Part shown: one piece after another, positions 7,278 through 17,902 of the stretch
Numbering within the stretch: position 1 is the first letter of the stretch
How the letters are laid out: the number at the start of each line of letters is the position of its first letter
Assembly (NCBI GenBank): GCA_012837155.1
Contig: CP051546.1
Coordinates: 736,347-800,346 of the forward strand
Direction of reading: 5' to 3'
Length of the DNA: 64,000 nt
Origin: Flavobacterium sp.
Lineage (GTDB): Bacteria; Bacteroidota; Bacteroidia; Flavobacteriales; Flavobacteriaceae
Translations under genes and position numbers: made by a program
The notes under the pieces: model-generated
What the model saw: only the letters and a program-made list of their open reading frames with translations
Databases searched by the model: none
What the model was told of the DNA's origin: nothing

Positions 7278-10133
7278 ATGTCTGAAGAGAAAATTATTAG
7301 AATAAACAAAGTTTTAAGGGAATTAAATATTTCTTTAGAAAGAGCTGTGGATTATCTAAAAGATAAGGGTATTGCTATTGAATCAAACCCAAACACAAAA
7401 ATATCTGACGACGTTTACAATGTTTTGTGCGGACAATTTGCAGGCGACAGAGGAAACAAAGAAGCTTCAAAAGAGGTAGGAGAAGAGAAAAGAAAAGAGA
7501 AAGAAGCCTTGCGTATCGAGCGTGAAAAGGAAATTGAGGACAAACGCAAACAAGACGAAGAACGACTAAAAAATCAGGAAATCATCAAAGCGAGAGCTGT
7601 GGTAACTGGTCCAGTTCATGTTGGAAATATAGACCTTAATCCTAAAAAAGCAGCACCTGCCCCAACACCCGTTGCTGAAAAACCGAAAACTCCAGTTGCT
7701 GAAATTCCTCAGGAGAAACCTGTACATAAAGAAGTTGTTTTAGAAAAAATTGTTTCAAACAAAGAAGAAGCTAAGCCAGTTGTTGAAACAAAAGAAGTGA
7801 AAAAAGAAGCAACACCAGCAGCAAAAGTCGCACCGAAGACGGTAGAAACTCCCGCTGCTCCCGTCGCTCCCGTTGAAGAATCTATTACAACTAAATACCA
7901 TAAATTATCTGGAGCTACATTAACGGGTCAAACCATCGATTTATCTCAATTTAATAAACCTAAGAAGAAAAAAGAGGATCCTAAAATTACACCAAACAAG
8001 CCTGGAACACCTGGTGCTCCTGGAAGTGCGGCTAATAATGCTAACAAGAATAAACGAAAAAGAATTGCTCCAAAACCTGGCGCACCAAGACCGCCTGCGG
8101 TTCCTGGCGCACCAAATCCTAACAAAATTACTCCTAATGCTGGAGGTGGTGGATTTAATGCTAACAGAGGAGCGAGACCTGGATTTGTAAAAGGAGCGAG
8201 ACCTGCCATTGTTGCTAAGGTTGAGCCAACAGAAGAAGAAGTTAAAAATCAAATTAGAGAGACTTTAGAAAAACTACAAGGAAAAGGAAGTAAATCGAAA
8301 GCAGCTAAATACAGAAGAGACAAAAGAGATACGCACCGTCAAAAATCGGATGACGAACAAAGAGCATTAGACGAGGGAAGTAAAACCATTAAAGTGACCG
8401 AGTTTGTGACCGTTGGCGAAATTGCCATCATGATGGATGTGCCTATTACAAAAGTAATTGGAACTTGTATGTCATTAGGGATTATGGTAACACAAAATCA
8501 ACGTTTAGATGCAGAAACACTAACGATTGTTGCTGATGAATTTGGTTACGAAGTAGAATTTATTACGGTAGATATTGAAGAAGCTATTCAAGTCGTACCA
8601 GACAAGGAAGAAGATTTGGTTTTTAGAGCTCCTATAGTAACGGTAATGGGTCACGTCGATCATGGTAAAACCTCTTTACTGGATTATATTCGTAAAGAAA
8701 ATGTTATCGCAGGCGAATCAGGAGGAATTACACAGCATATTGGAGCTTACGGAGTGACATTGGATAACGGTCAAAAAATTGCTTTCCTTGACACACCAGG
8801 TCACGAAGCGTTTACCGCCATGCGTGCTCGTGGTGCTCAGGTCACAGATATTGCAATTATTGTAGTAGCCGCCGATGATGATATTATGCCGCAAACTAAA
8901 GAGGCTATTTCTCACGCTCAAGCCGCTGGAGTTCCAATTATTTTTGCCATCAATAAAATTGATAAGCCAAATGCAAATGTTGAAAAAATTAAAGAAAAAT
9001 TAGCAGGAATGAATTTGCTAGTGGAAGATTGGGGTGGAAAAATTCAATCTCATGATATTTCTGCAAAATTTGGAACAGGAGTTAAAGATTTATTAGAAAA
9101 AGTATTGTTAGAAGCAGAACTTTTAGATTTAAAATCCAATCCAAATAAAGCGGCACAGGGAACTGTTGTAGAAGCCTTTTTGGACAAAGGGAAAGGATAT
9201 GTTTCGACCATATTAGTACAACACGGAACCCTAAAAATTGGGGATTATATGTTGGCAGGAAAACACCATGGTAAAATAAAAGCCATGCACGATGAAAGAG
9301 GAAATGTGGTTACCGTGGCTGGTCCTTCGACCCCAGTATCTGTATTAGGACTAGACGGAGCTGCGACTGCGGGCGATAAGTTCAACGTTTTTGAAGACGA
9401 AAAAGAAGCCAAACAAATTGCTTCAAAACGTTCTCAATTGATGCGTGAGCAATCCGTTCGTACACAACGTCATATTACATTAGATGAAATTGGACGTCGT
9501 ATTGCATTGGGTCAATTTAAAGAATTAAACATCATTCTTAAAGGGGATGTGGATGGTTCTGTTGAGGCTTTATCCGATTCGTTCTCTAAATTATCTACCG
9601 AGGAAATTCAAATTAACATTATCCATAAAGGTGTTGGAGCCATTACCGAAACGGACGTCATGTTAGCTTCTGCTTCGGATGCGATTATTATTGGATTTAA
9701 TGTTCGTCCTGCTGGAAATGCAAGACAACTAGCCGATAAGGAAGAAATTGACATCCGTTATTATTCTATTATTTACGCCGCTATCGATGATTTGAAAGAT
9801 GCAATGGAAGGAATGCTTGCTCCTGAAATGAAAGAAGAAGTTCTGGGAACTGCTGAAATTAGGGAGATTTTCAAAATATCGAAAGTAGGTTCGATTGCAG
9901 GGTGTATGGTTATGGACGGGAAAATTTCTAGAAATGCCAAAATCCGAATCATCAGAGATGGTGTTGTGGTCTTTACGGGAGAATTATTAGCATTGAAACG
10001 TTTCAAAGATGATGTCAAAGAAGTTGGCAAAGGGTATGATTGTGGTATCCAAATTAAAAACTACAACGACATCGAGGAAAGAGACATTATCGAAGCGTTC
10101 CACGAAGTAGCAATAAAAAAGAAATTGAAATAA
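7278..10133 (+). CDS. infB: Translation initiation factor IF-2
   Basis: The 951-residue GTPase brings initiator tRNA to the 30S subunit. After a small N-terminal domain comes a long linker rich in Lys, Pro, Ala, Gly and Glu (about residues 60-350), encoded by low-complexity DNA that also produces spurious antisense reading frames. The IF2_N motif lies around 375-430. The G domain carries [19 protein letters not shown] (G1), DTPGHEAF (G3) and [14 protein letters not shown] (G4), followed by domains II-IV. It is the last gene of the operon and a terminator follows at 10144. Confidence 0.97.
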   Translation: MSEEKIIRINKVLRELNISLERAVDYLKDKGIAIESNPNTKISDDVYNVLCGQFAGDRGNKEASKEVGEEKRKEKEALRIEREKEIEDKRKQDEERLKNQEIIKARAVVTGPVHVGNIDLNPKKAAPAPTPVAEKPKTPVAEIPQEKPVHKEVVLEKIVSNKEEAKPVVETKEVKKEATPAAKVAPKTVETPAAPVAPVEESITTKYHKLSGATLTGQTIDLSQFNKPKKKKEDPKITPNKPGTPGAPGSAANNANKNKRKRIAPKPGAPRPPAVPGAPNPNKITPNAGGGGFNANRGARPGFVKGARPAIVAKVEPTEEEVKNQIRETLEKLQGKGSKSKAAKYRRDKRDTHRQKSDDEQRALDEGSKTIKVTEFVTVGEIAIMMDVPITKVIGTCMSLGIMVTQNQRLDAETLTIVADEFGYEVEFITVDIEEAIQVVPDKEEDLVFRAPIVTVMGHVDHGKTSLLDYIRKENVIAGESGGITQHIGAYGVTLDNGQKIAFLDTPGHEAFTAMRARGAQVTDIAIIVVAADDDIMPQTKEAISHAQAAGVPIIFAINKIDKPNANVEKIKEKLAGMNLLVEDWGGKIQSHDISAKFGTGVKDLLEKVLLEAELLDLKSNPNKAAQGTVVEAFLDKGKGYVSTILVQHGTLKIGDYMLAGKHHGKIKAMHDERGNVVTVAGPSTPVSVLGLDGAATAGDKFNVFEDEKEAKQIASKRSQLMREQSVRTQRHITLDEIGRRIALGQFKELNIILKGDVDGSVEALSDSFSKLSTEEIQINIIHKGVGAITETDVMLASASDAIIIGFNVRPAGNARQLADKEEIDIRYYSIIYAAIDDLKDAMEGMLAPEMKEEVLGTAEIREIFKISKVGSIAGCMVMDGKISRNAKIRIIRDGVVVFTGELLALKRFKDDVKEVGKGYDCGIQIKNYNDIEERDIIEAFHEVAIKKKLK

Positions 10134-10143
10134 AATACAGTTT

Positions 10144-10171
10144 AAAATCCCGATTCGTCGGGATTTTTTTG
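10144..10171 (+). terminator. Terminator of the rimP-nusA-infB operon
   Basis: AAATCCCGA / TCGGGATTT with a TTCG loop and a T run, 11 bases after the infB stop codon. Confidence 0.9.
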
Positions 10172-10225
10172 TTTAATACAAGTTTGACTATTTTAAAATA
10201 GAAAGATAACTTTTTGACTGGATTG

Positions 10226-11284
10226 CTAGGAAAAACTAGAGCTAAATGCTTTTGCGCTTTCGATAAAATTATGAATCACAATCGGAAAAGGAAATTCTTT
10301 TAAATTCATTGGAGCTTTCCCGTTTTCTAAAATTCCCTTAACTTTTACCTTCCAAAACTTAATGTGCAAATGTTGGTGTGAAAGTTTATGAACGATACTT
10401 TTTTCATTATATTCGGAAACGGATATAATGGGATTATTTGCAAAAAAATTATTCTTACTATCGATAGAAATAGTATCGAAGCCCTCTTCCTGATCTGTTT
10501 CAATTAGAGGAAATTCGTAGAGATTGTGCCAAATTCCTTTGGCACTTCGTTTTTGTATTAGGGTGTTTTCTAATTCGTCTTCAGCAACTAAATAATTAAA
10601 ATAGCGCTTTCGTACTTTTAGCTTCTTTGATTTTACGGGTAACTGATTTACTTTCTTTTTTTGCAAAGCAGCGCAACTTGTGTTAAAAATACAAACCTCA
10701 CAATTTGGGTTTTTAGGAACACATTGCAAAGCACCAAATTCCATAATCGCTTGGTTGAACAAGGCTGGATTATCTTTTGGTATCAATTCAGAAGCTAGAG
10801 CCACAAATTCCTTTTTCGCGGAAGTCAAAGCAATATCTGTTTCGACATCGAAATAACGAGACAACACCCGAAAAACATTTCCGTCAACAACAGGAACAAC
10901 TTCGTTATAAGCAAAAGAAGCAATGGCGGCGGCAGTATATTCGCCAACACCTTTTAATTTTAGCAAGTCCTTATATGTAGTAGGAAACACACCTGACAAT
11001 TCGGTCGCAACATATTGAGCCGTTTTGTGCAAATTTCGAGCGCGAGAATAATAACCCAAGCCTTGCCAAAGTTTCAAAACCTGTTCTTCATTGGCTTTTG
11101 CCAAATCGAAAACAGTTGGAAAAGCATTCATAAAAGAATAAAAATAGGGAGTTCCCTGCGCTACTCTTGTCTGTTGAAGGATAATTTCAGAGAGCCAAAT
11201 GGAGTACGGATTAGCGGTATTACGCCAAGGCAAATCCCTTTTGTTTTGTAAATACCATTGTGTTAAAGAGTTAGTGAAATTCAT
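10226..11284 (-). CDS. mutY: A/G-specific adenine glycosylase
   Basis: MutY removes adenine mispaired with 8-oxoguanine or G in base excision repair. The 352 residues show the catalytic Glu in WLSEIILQQTRV (about residue 37), the helix-hairpin-helix LKGVGEYTAAAIASFAY, the catalytic Asp in VPVVDGNVFRVLSR, and the iron-sulfur cluster cysteines C-x6-C-x2-C-x5-C in LQCVPKNPNCEVCIFNTSC. The C-terminal NUDIX-like 8-oxoG recognition domain follows (about 230-345). The gene is a single unit, convergent with infB and divergent from the HU-like gene. Confidence 0.95.
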   Translation of the reverse strand: MNFTNSLTQWYLQNKRDLPWRNTANPYSIWLSEIILQQTRVAQGTPYFYSFMNAFPTVFDLAKANEEQVLKLWQGLGYYSRARNLHKTAQYVATELSGVFPTTYKDLLKLKGVGEYTAAAIASFAYNEVVPVVDGNVFRVLSRYFDVETDIALTSAKKEFVALASELIPKDNPALFNQAIMEFGALQCVPKNPNCEVCIFNTSCAALQKKKVNQLPVKSKKLKVRKRYFNYLVAEDELENTLIQKRSAKGIWHNLYEFPLIETDQEEGFDTISIDSKNNFFANNPIISVSEYNEKSIVHKLSHQHLHIKFWKVKVKGILENGKAPMNLKEFPFPIVIHNFIESAKAFSSSFS

Positions 11285-11366
11285 AATTAAATTTAGATTG
11301 ACAAAAGTATAAGTTTATGTCATTAAATTTTAATGAATTAGCTTGAATAATTGTTTTTTTAATTGC

Positions 11367-11374
11367 TATATTTG
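11367..11374 (+). promoter_or_regulatory. TAnnTTTG -7 element for the HU-like gene
   Basis: TATATTTG at 11367-11374 matches the Bacteroidota -7 consensus; candidate upstream TTG elements occur at 11343 and 11351. The start codon follows at 11418. Confidence 0.6.
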
Positions 11375-11417
11375 CAATCTCAAAAAATTAGTGTACCATT
11401 ATAAATTACGCAAGAAA

Positions 11418-11719
11418 ATGACTAAAGCAGATATCGTTGCAAAAATCGCAGAAAAATTAGGTCTTGAAAAAGGAGATGTTCAAGCAACAGTAGAGACCTT
11501 TATGACGGAGGTAAAAAGCTCATTAGAAACTGGAGATAATGTTTATTTAAGAGGATTTGGAAGCTTTATTGTGAAAACAAGAGCTGAAAAAACAGGAAGA
11601 AATATTTCAAAAATACCACGATCAAAATTCCGGCACACAACATTCCTGCTTTTAAACCTGCAAAAGTGTTTGTTGAAGGAGTAAAAGTTAATAACGAAGC
11701 AAATAAAAAAATTTATTAA
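11418..11719 (+). CDS. HU/IHF-family DNA-binding protein, single-base frameshift
   Basis: The start at 11418 gives MTKADIVAKIAEKLGLEKG, followed by the HU/IHF core VYLRGFGSFIVKTRAEKTGRN, whose beta arm bends DNA. The frame breaks in the A run at about 11610-11615; one extra A restores IPAHNIPAFKPAKVFVEGVK and the stop at 11719, giving about 100 residues, the usual length. Because a nucleoid protein is unlikely to be truncated in its DNA-binding arm, the missing A is probably a sequencing error. The tiny ribosomal-type gene 17 bases downstream appears to be co-transcribed. Confidence 0.88.
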
Positions 11720-11736
11720 TCACAAAATCACCAACT

Positions 11737-11829
11737 ATGCCAAGTGGTAAAAAAAGAAAGAGACATAAGGTAGCAACTCACAAACGTAAAAAAAGAGCGA
11801 GAGCTAACCGTCACAAAAAGAAAAAGTAG
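11737..11829 (+). CDS. Very small basic ribosomal-type protein (AURKAIP1/COX24-like)
   Basis: The 31-codon frame starts ATGCCAAGTGGT and encodes 30 residues, MPSGKKRKRHKVATHKRKKR then a short Arg/Lys-rich tail. Nearly two thirds are Lys, Arg or His. This pattern matches small Bacteroidota proteins annotated with the AURKAIP1/COX24 domain, whose mitochondrial relative is mS38 and actinobacterial counterpart bS22, located in the small ribosomal subunit. It lies 17 bases after the HU-like gene and is followed at once by a terminator whose stem begins inside its last codons. A ribosomal role is inferred from family resemblance. Confidence 0.75.
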   Translation: MPSGKKRKRHKVATHKRKKRARANRHKKKK

Positions 11830-11851
11830 TTTTAAACTACTTTTTTCTTTT
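11821..11851 (+). terminator. Terminator overlapping the end of the small basic gene
   Basis: AAAAAGTAG / CTACTTTTT around a TTTTAAA loop, followed by more T. The left arm includes the stop codon of the upstream 30-residue gene. Confidence 0.8.
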
Positions 11852-11867
11852 TAACCGTTCATTGAAA

Positions 11868-12075
11868 TCGAGATTTAAGATTGTAGATTACCGATTTAAG
11901 ATTGCCGATTTGAAAAATCTAAAATCAAGAATCAAAACTCAGAAATCAAAAATCTCCCCGGGTTCAATACCTGTTAAAATTATTGTTTAATCCATCCTTA
12001 CTGCAAAGTTGATGGTTGACAGTTAATAGTTGATGGAATTTTTCCAACAACTGACAACTGACAACTGACAACTCC
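11868..12075. repeat. Clustered short dispersed repeats (two families)
   Basis: The gap before the RNase gene holds two short-repeat families. From about 11868 to 11958 are variants of a GATTTAAGATT / AATCTAAAATC / AATCAAAAATC unit. From about 12010 to 12074 are variants of TTGACAGTTAATAGTTGATG and a run of CAACTGACAACTGACAACT. The same families recur elsewhere in the window, both between genes (37320-37357) and inside genes (hemW, polysaccharide deacetylase). No promoter or gene is visible in them. Confidence 0.8.
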
Positions 12076-12099
12076 ATTGTTTGGATAAAAATCAACAAC

Positions 12100-13643
12100 G
12101 TGAATAAAGAATTAATCATTAGATCTAGTTCCGAAGCCGTAGATTTTGCCTTATTAAAAGATGGAAAACTAATTGAATTACACAAAGAAGAAGAGACAAG
12201 CAACTTTCAAGTTGGCGATATTTTTATTGCCAAAATAAGAAAACCTGTTGCCGGATTGAATGCTGCTTTTGTAAATGTAGGCTTCGAAAAAGACGCCTTT
12301 TTGCATTATCACGATTTAGGTCCAAATCTCGCTTCCCAACTGAAATTCATAAAACTTGTAAGCGCAGGTAAATTAAAAGATTTCTCCCTAAAAAACTTTC
12401 AGTTTGAAAAAGAAATAGACAAAGATGGCTCGATCACAAACATCATCAATGCCAATCAATCTATTTTAGTACAAGTTGTCAAAGAACCGATATCTACAAA
12501 AGGACCAAGAATTAGCGCCGAGCTTTCTCTTGCCGGAAGATTTATCGTTTTAGTTCCCTTTTCTGACCGCGTTTCTATTTCTCAAAAAATAGAAAACAAA
12601 AAGAAAAAGAACGCTTAAAAAGACTTGTACAATCCATCAAACCAAAAGGATTTGGTGTTATTGTTCGCACAGTAGCCGAAGGCAAAAATACAGCCGAATT
12701 AGAAAAAGATTTGCAGAACCTGCTCAGCAGATGGACTGCAATGTGTAAAAAATTACCAACCGCTCATCATCCGTCAAAAGTACTAGGAGAGCTCAATAGA
12801 GCTTCATCAATATTAAGAGACGTGTTCAACGATACCTTTAGTGGTATTCAAATAGATGATGAAGAGTTGTACAACCAAACCAAGGACTATTTACAAGAAA
12901 TAGCGCCTTCAAAAACGTCGATTGTTAAGTTTTATCAATCAAAAGACACACCGATTTTTGAGAAATACAATATAGAGAGACAAATCAAAACTTCATTTGG
13001 GAAAACGGTTTCCATGAGTAAAGGAGCGTATCTTATTATCGAACATACTGAAGCTTTGCACGTTATAGACGTCAATAGCGGAAACCGTTCTAATAAAGCA
13101 TCCAACCAAGAGGATACTGCCATGGAAGTTAATATGATTGCCGCCGCCGAAATCGCCAGACAATTGCGTCTTCGCGACATGGGCGGAATAATTGTGATTG
13201 ATTTTATCGATATGGGAAATCCCGAAAATCGCAAAGTCTTGTTCGACTTCCTTAGAGAAGAAATGAGCGATGATAAAGCCAAGCACAAAATCTTACCTCC
13301 GAGTAAATTTGGTTTAGTCCAAATTACCAGACAAAGAGTAAGACCGGAAGTCAACATCAAAACTAGAGAAGAAGATCCCAACAATGAAAATGGCGAAATT
13401 GAAGCGCCAATTCAAATCATTGACAAAATCGCCTTAGATCTAGAAAGTATATTAAAAACGAACTCAAATGTAGTGCTTAATGTACATCCATTTGTGGCCG
13501 CATACCTTACCAAAGGTTTTCCATCACTACGTTCAAAATGGTTTTTTGAACATAAAAAATGGGTAAAAATCATACCGCGTGACGCTTACACGTACCTAGA
13601 ATACCATTTCTACGACAAAAAAAAGAATGTTATTATTGAATAA
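12100..13643 (+). CDS. rng: Rne/Rng family ribonuclease, single-base frameshift
   Basis: An RNase E/G-type endoribonuclease acting in rRNA processing and mRNA decay. The N-terminal part carries the S1-like RNA-binding domain (VGDIFIAKIRKPVAGLNAAF). The catalytic domain has IDVNSGNRSNKASNQEDTA and MGGIIVIDFIDM, which contain the magnesium-binding aspartates. The frame shifts at about 12600 in an A-rich stretch; one extra A joins the two halves without loss into about 514 residues, the usual length in Bacteroidota. Sequencing error is the most likely cause. A terminator follows at 13647. RNase G versus RNase E function cannot be settled from sequence; the symbol follows common usage. Confidence 0.9.
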
Positions 13644-13646
13644 ATC

Positions 13647-13679
13647 AAAACCGCCAATCTTACGAAAGGCGGTTTTTTT
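13647..13679 (+). terminator. Terminator of the RNase gene
   Basis: AAAACCGCC / GGCGGTTTT with a 12-base loop and a T run, just after the stop codon. Confidence 0.85.
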
Positions 13680-13683
13680 GTGT

Positions 13684-13742
13684 TTTTTTGTCACAAATTC
13701 GTATAAATTTAATTTTGTGAATTCGTGGCTAATTTTATGTTT
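13684..13742. repeat. Dispersed repeat of the CACAAATTCGT / GAATTCGTGGC type
   Basis: An imperfectly palindromic AT-rich repeat containing TCACAAATTCGT and TGTGAATTCGTGGCTAA. A related copy lies at about 52470-52532. It fills the space between the converging RNase and SIMPL genes. Confidence 0.6.
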
Positions 13743-13757
13743 AGTCTAAATTATATT

Positions 13758-14498
13758 CTAATCTAACTGTAATCCTTGCAGTTTTATTTTACTGAACGTA
13801 TCATTATTTCCTCCATAACTATCTTCCTCTGTTGAGCCTTGACCTGTAATCTGAAAAACTCCCATGGTAGCATCTTTAAGCTTGCCCAAACTACCATTAG
13901 CCGTTTTTACAATTTTATTTGCCCGTTCGTTAGCGTCTCGTGTAGCGTTTTCTATCAAACTTTGTTTCAAACTAGGCAAATCCGAATAGGTATATTGAAT
14001 AGAATTTGAGGTAAGTTCTATCCCTGAATTAATTAATTCCGAAGTTTTGCTTGACACTTCTTCGATGCGTTTCATAAGTTCTGGATTTTTTTTTGCTGAA
14101 AAAGAAATGCTTTGCGTTGCTTCATAACCGTTAAAAACTTGCTCGGTCTTTATATACTCATTTTCAGCGTTTGCGATTTTAATTTCTCTAAACTTTTTCT
14201 GAAAATTTACTGCTCCAAACGAAAATTCATTTAATTTAAAACCTTTGCTAATAAAGAAATTGGAAACTATTTTTTGGTCTGAAATAATTTTGCTATAAGC
14301 CGTTTTTATATCCATACTTATGGTTGTGAAACTTCCAGACCATAAAATTTCATCCGAAACAAAATCTTTTGTACCCAATCCGATTACTGAAATAGAATCT
14401 AGATTTTCATTTCTTTTTTTGAAAGATTGACCCAAAATAAAAGCAGTAATAACAATTGCAATTCCAATAATAATTGATGATTTGATTTTACTTTCCAT
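13758..14498 (-). CDS. SIMPL domain-containing protein (DUF541)
   Basis: A 246-residue protein with an N-terminal membrane segment (IIIGIAIVITAFILGQSF) that probably anchors it or serves as a signal sequence, followed by a SIMPL/DUF541 domain. Family features visible are IKTAYSKIISDQKIVSNFFIS, the block on sum-of-frequency-like repeats around residue 100, and SLIENATRDANERANKIVKT near 185-205. SIMPL proteins are periplasmic and poorly understood; family members associate with signalling or oxidative stress. The gene stands alone and no defect is seen. Confidence 0.85.
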   Translation of the reverse strand: MESKIKSSIIIGIAIVITAFILGQSFKKRNENLDSISVIGLGTKDFVSDEILWSGSFTTISMDIKTAYSKIISDQKIVSNFFISKGFKLNEFSFGAVNFQKKFREIKIANAENEYIKTEQVFNGYEATQSISFSAKKNPELMKRIEEVSSKTSELINSGIELTSNSIQYTYSDLPSLKQSLIENATRDANERANKIVKTANGSLGKLKDATMGVFQITGQGSTEEDSYGGNNDTFSKIKLQGLQLD

Positions 14499-14557
14499 TG
14501 AAAATTTATTTTTATAGTAAATGTAAGATTAATTTAGAAGCAAAAATCATTTGGAAA

Positions 14558-15001
14558 TCATTTTCTTCTCTTGGCAAAAAACCGCTTCATCAATTCACTT
14601 GCTTCCTCAGCCAAAACCCCACGAACAACGGTAGTTTTTGGATGCAATTGCGTTCCCATTTTCTCGAAACCCCGATTTTCATCGCTGGCTCCAAAAACAA
14701 TTTTAGAAATTTGGCTCCAATACAAAGCACCGGCGCACATTTGGCAAGGTTCAAGAGTGACATAAAGCGTGCAACCTGTTAAATATTTTCCGCCAAGGAA
14801 ATTGGCAGCAGCGGTTATCGCTTGCATTTCGGCGTGAGCGGTAACATCATGGAGCATTTCAGTCAGATTATGCCCTCGAGCAATGACTTTATTGTCGATT
14901 ACAATTAGGGCACCAACTGGAATTTCGTCTTTTTCAAAAGCCATTTCAGCCTCTTGCAAGGCTTTCTTCATAAAATATTCGTCGGTGAAAGGGTTTTCCA
15001 T
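14558..15001 (-). CDS. tadA: tRNA-specific adenosine deaminase TadA
   Basis: The 147-residue CDA-fold enzyme has the zinc-binding, catalytic motif HAEMQAI (His and the proton-shuttling Glu) and PCQMCAGAL with the two zinc cysteines. The N-terminal EYFMKKALQEAEMAFEKDEI and the spacing match TadA, which converts A34 to inosine in tRNA-Arg. Guanine-deaminase-like relatives are possible but the length and C-terminal basic tail (MKRFFAKRRK) favour TadA. It is divergent from dxs. Confidence 0.9.
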   Translation of the reverse strand: MENPFTDEYFMKKALQEAEMAFEKDEIPVGALIVIDNKVIARGHNLTEMLHDVTAHAEMQAITAAANFLGGKYLTGCTLYVTLEPCQMCAGALYWSQISKIVFGASDENRGFEKMGTQLHPKTTVVRGVLAEEASELMKRFFAKRRK

Positions 15002-15027
15002 AATTACAAAAATAAGAATTCAATTCG

Positions 15028-15035
15028 TACATTTG
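15028..15035 (+). promoter_or_regulatory. TAnnTTTG element just before dxs
   Basis: TACATTTG ends four bases before the dxs start codon, so the predicted transcript would have almost no leader. No convincing TTTG is seen at the expected upstream distance. Confidence 0.45.
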
Positions 15036-15039
15036 CCTT

Positions 15040-16808
15040 ATGACCGATAATTTACTTTCAAACATCAATAATCCAACCGATTTACGCCAACTCGACGAAG
15101 CCCAACTTCCTCAGGTTGCTCAGGAATTGCGTGATTTTATCATTGATGTCGTTTCGGTAAAAGAAGGCCATTTAGGCGCAAGCCTTGGCGTGGTCGAACT
15201 TACGATTGCTTTGCATTATGTTTTTGACACTCCAAATGATATATTGATTTGGGATGTAGGTCATCAAGCGTATGGACACAAAATCTTAACCGAAAGAAGA
15301 GAAAATTTTCATACAAACAGACAATTAAACGGTATTTCTGGTTTTCCAAAACGAAGCGAAAGTATTTACGATGCTTTTGGCGTAGGTCATTCTTCGACTT
15401 CCATTTCGGCAGCTTTGGGAATGGCGATTGCATCTAATTTGAAAGGCGATTTCAATAAACACCACATTGCCGTGATTGGTGATGCTTCGATTGCATCAGG
15501 AATGGCATTCGAAGGATTGAATCACGCTGGTGTAACCGATGCTAATTTATTGGTAATCCTAAACGACAACGCCATTGGGATTGACCCAAGTGTTGGTGCT
15601 TTAAAAAATTACCTTACCGCCGTAAAAGAAGGGAAAAATCCGAAGCGAAATAATATGATTAAATCCTTGAATTTTGATTATTCAGGACCTATTGATGGGC
15701 ACGATATTTTTGCAGTAATTAAGGAATTGAAAAGACTAAAAAAGTGAAAGGACCTAAATTCCTTCACATCATTACCACAAAAGGAAAAGGATTACAACAA
15801 GCCGAAGAAGATCAAGTAAAATACCATGCACCAGGAAAATTTGATGCCAATACTGGCGAAATCCATGCAAAATCCGAAGAAAATCTTCCCCCAAAATACC
15901 AAGATGTTTTTGGTTTGACGCTTTTAGATTTGGCGAAAGCCAATGAAAAAATCATTGGAATTACTCCCGCAATGCCATCAGGAAGTTCGCTGAAATTTAT
16001 GATGGACACTTTCCCTAAACGTGCTTTTGACGTAGGCATTGCAGAACAGCACGCAGTCACACTTTCAGCAGGAATGGCGACACAAGGAATGGTCGTTTTT
16101 TGCAATATTTATTCCACATTTTTACAACGAGCTTATGATCAAGTCATTCACGACGTGGCCTTGCAGAATTTACCAGTAATTTTTTGTCTAGACAGAGCGG
16201 GGCTGGTTGGCGAAGATGGCGCAACACATCATGGCGTTTTCGATTTGGCTTATCTACGTTGCATTCCCAATATGATTATTTATTCCCCAATAAATGAAAT
16301 TGCGCTGCGAAACATTTTATACACGGCTCAATTGGGTTTAAATCATCCGATTGTTATCCGTTACCCTCGCGGTCGTGGTCAAATTGTAGATTGGCAAAAA
16401 CCATATCGAAAAATAGAAATTGGGAAGGCAAATCAGCTTAAAAGCGGTTCAAAAATAGCCGTTTTGTCTAACGGAACTATTGGCAATAATGTAACTTTAG
16501 CATTAGCCAAAATAAACAACCCAGAGAAAATCGCTCACTATGATTTTGCCTTTATAAAACCTTTGGACGAGGAATTGTTACATACTGTTTTTTCGACATT
16601 TGAAAATATAATTACTATTGAAGATGGTGTTATAAAAGGAGGTTTTGGCACGACTATTGCTGAGTTCGCAATGAAAAATAATTATGCTTCAAAAGTAAAA
16701 ATTATGGGGATTCCGGATGAATTTATTGAACAAGGAACCGTCGAAGAACTACAACAATATTGCAATATTGACGTTAAAAGCTTGGCAAGCCTTTTTTTAA
16801 ATTATTGA
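15040..16808 (+). CDS. dxs: 1-deoxy-D-xylulose-5-phosphate synthase, single-base frameshift
   Basis: Dxs condenses pyruvate and glyceraldehyde 3-phosphate, the first step of the MEP isoprenoid pathway, using thiamine diphosphate. The first part has DVGHQAYGHKILTER and the ThDP motif VIGDASIASGMAFEGLNHAG...LNDN. After a missing A in the run at about 15736-15742, the second part supplies DVGIAEQHAVTLSAGMA (catalytic Glu), the pyrimidine-binding block and a transketolase C-terminal domain. The joined length is about 589 residues, typical of the shorter Dxs of Bacteroidota. Since MEP genes are usually essential, the frameshift is probably an error. Confidence 0.93.
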
Positions 16809-16848
16809 AAATAGATTATTTGAGCATTTTTAAACCTAATCCATATTA

Positions 16849-17900
16849 ATGAAAGTACTACATCATACTTTGCTATTTTTTTTATTGACAATCTCAATAA
16901 ATAGTTTTTCTCAAGAAACAATAATTTCCGAAACTCAAGAAGCAACAATACCCATAACAGTAGAGTTTGAGCCCATAACTACACTCGTAAAACTACCTTT
17001 AGCAGTAACAATAACAGCACAAGTTCAACCAACAATACCCGTTTCATTTTCTCATTGGACAAAAGAAATGTTGTTGGCTTTGATTTGAACGAAATCGCTT
17101 TTTTCGAATTGGAATGCTGGTGGTGTAAGTTCCGTTTCAGGTTTGATTAAAGGCGAGTTTACTAGGATTCATACTCTTAACAAAAGCAAATGGTTTAATG
17201 AGCTAATCGTTAGATATGGGGTAAACAAACAAGATGGTAATGCAATAAGAAAATCAGACGATGCCATCCGATTAACCTCGACCTTTGGCTATCGAAATGA
17301 TACTATATCCAATTGGTACCATTCGGCAAGACTGAATTTCAATACGCAATTTACCAACGGATATAATTACCCAAACACCAGTTCGGCTATTTCAAAACCT
17401 TTTGCGCCAGCCTATACTTTCCTTGGAGTTGGAGCAGAATATTTTAACAAAAAACAAAAACTCAATGTGTATATTTCGCCATTAACCATGAAAATACCTT
17501 GGTTTTAGATCAAACTTTAGCCAATCAAGGGGCTTTCGGCGTACAAAAAGCCATATATGACACAAATGGAAACGTAATTGTGGAAGGCTCAAAATCTAAA
17601 ACAGAGATTGGTTTTCTTGTAACTAACTATTACAAAAAAGAAGTTATCAAAAATATTACTTTGGAAAATAGATTGAATCTATATTCAGATTATATTAATA
17701 ATTTTGGGAACGTTGACGTAGACTGGGAATTAAAATTTGATTTAATTGTAAATCAATACGTCAGAGCCAATATTGGGTCGCACGTTATTTATGACGATGA
17801 TATAAAAGCAAAAAAAGAAATTAATGGCACTCAAACTATCATTGGCTCAAAAATACAACTCAAACAAATTCTTGGAGTCGGTTTAGCGTATGCTTTTTAA
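16849..17900 (+). CDS. DUF3078 outer-membrane-type protein, three homopolymer indels
   Basis: A signal peptide (LLFFLLTISINSFSQ) is followed by a conserved segment and a predicted beta-barrel of about 350 residues. The frame is broken by a missing A near 17062, an extra T near 17105 and a missing A near 17491; correcting these gives NVVGFDLNEIAFSNWNAGG and LTMKNTLVLDQTLANQGAFG, the hallmark blocks of DUF3078. The C-terminus ends LGVGLAYAF with a terminal aromatic residue, as in outer membrane barrels. The family is lineage-specific and of unknown function. It lies 40 bases after dxs. Confidence 0.82.
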
Positions 17901-17902
17901 AA

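Noticed and set aside
7941-8252. Long open frames antisense to infB
   Set aside because: They lie opposite the low-complexity Pro/Gly/Lys-rich linker of IF-2; composition mirrors the linker codons and no family is recognisable.
11868-12075. CRISPR array
   Set aside because: Units are short, variable and adjacent without regular spacers, and no cas genes are present in the window.
12595-12605. Programmed frameshifting in the RNase E/G gene and other split genes
   Set aside because: The breaks lie at ordinary A/T runs in unrelated genes, go in both directions and lack slippery-site plus stimulator structure; sequencing error explains them better.
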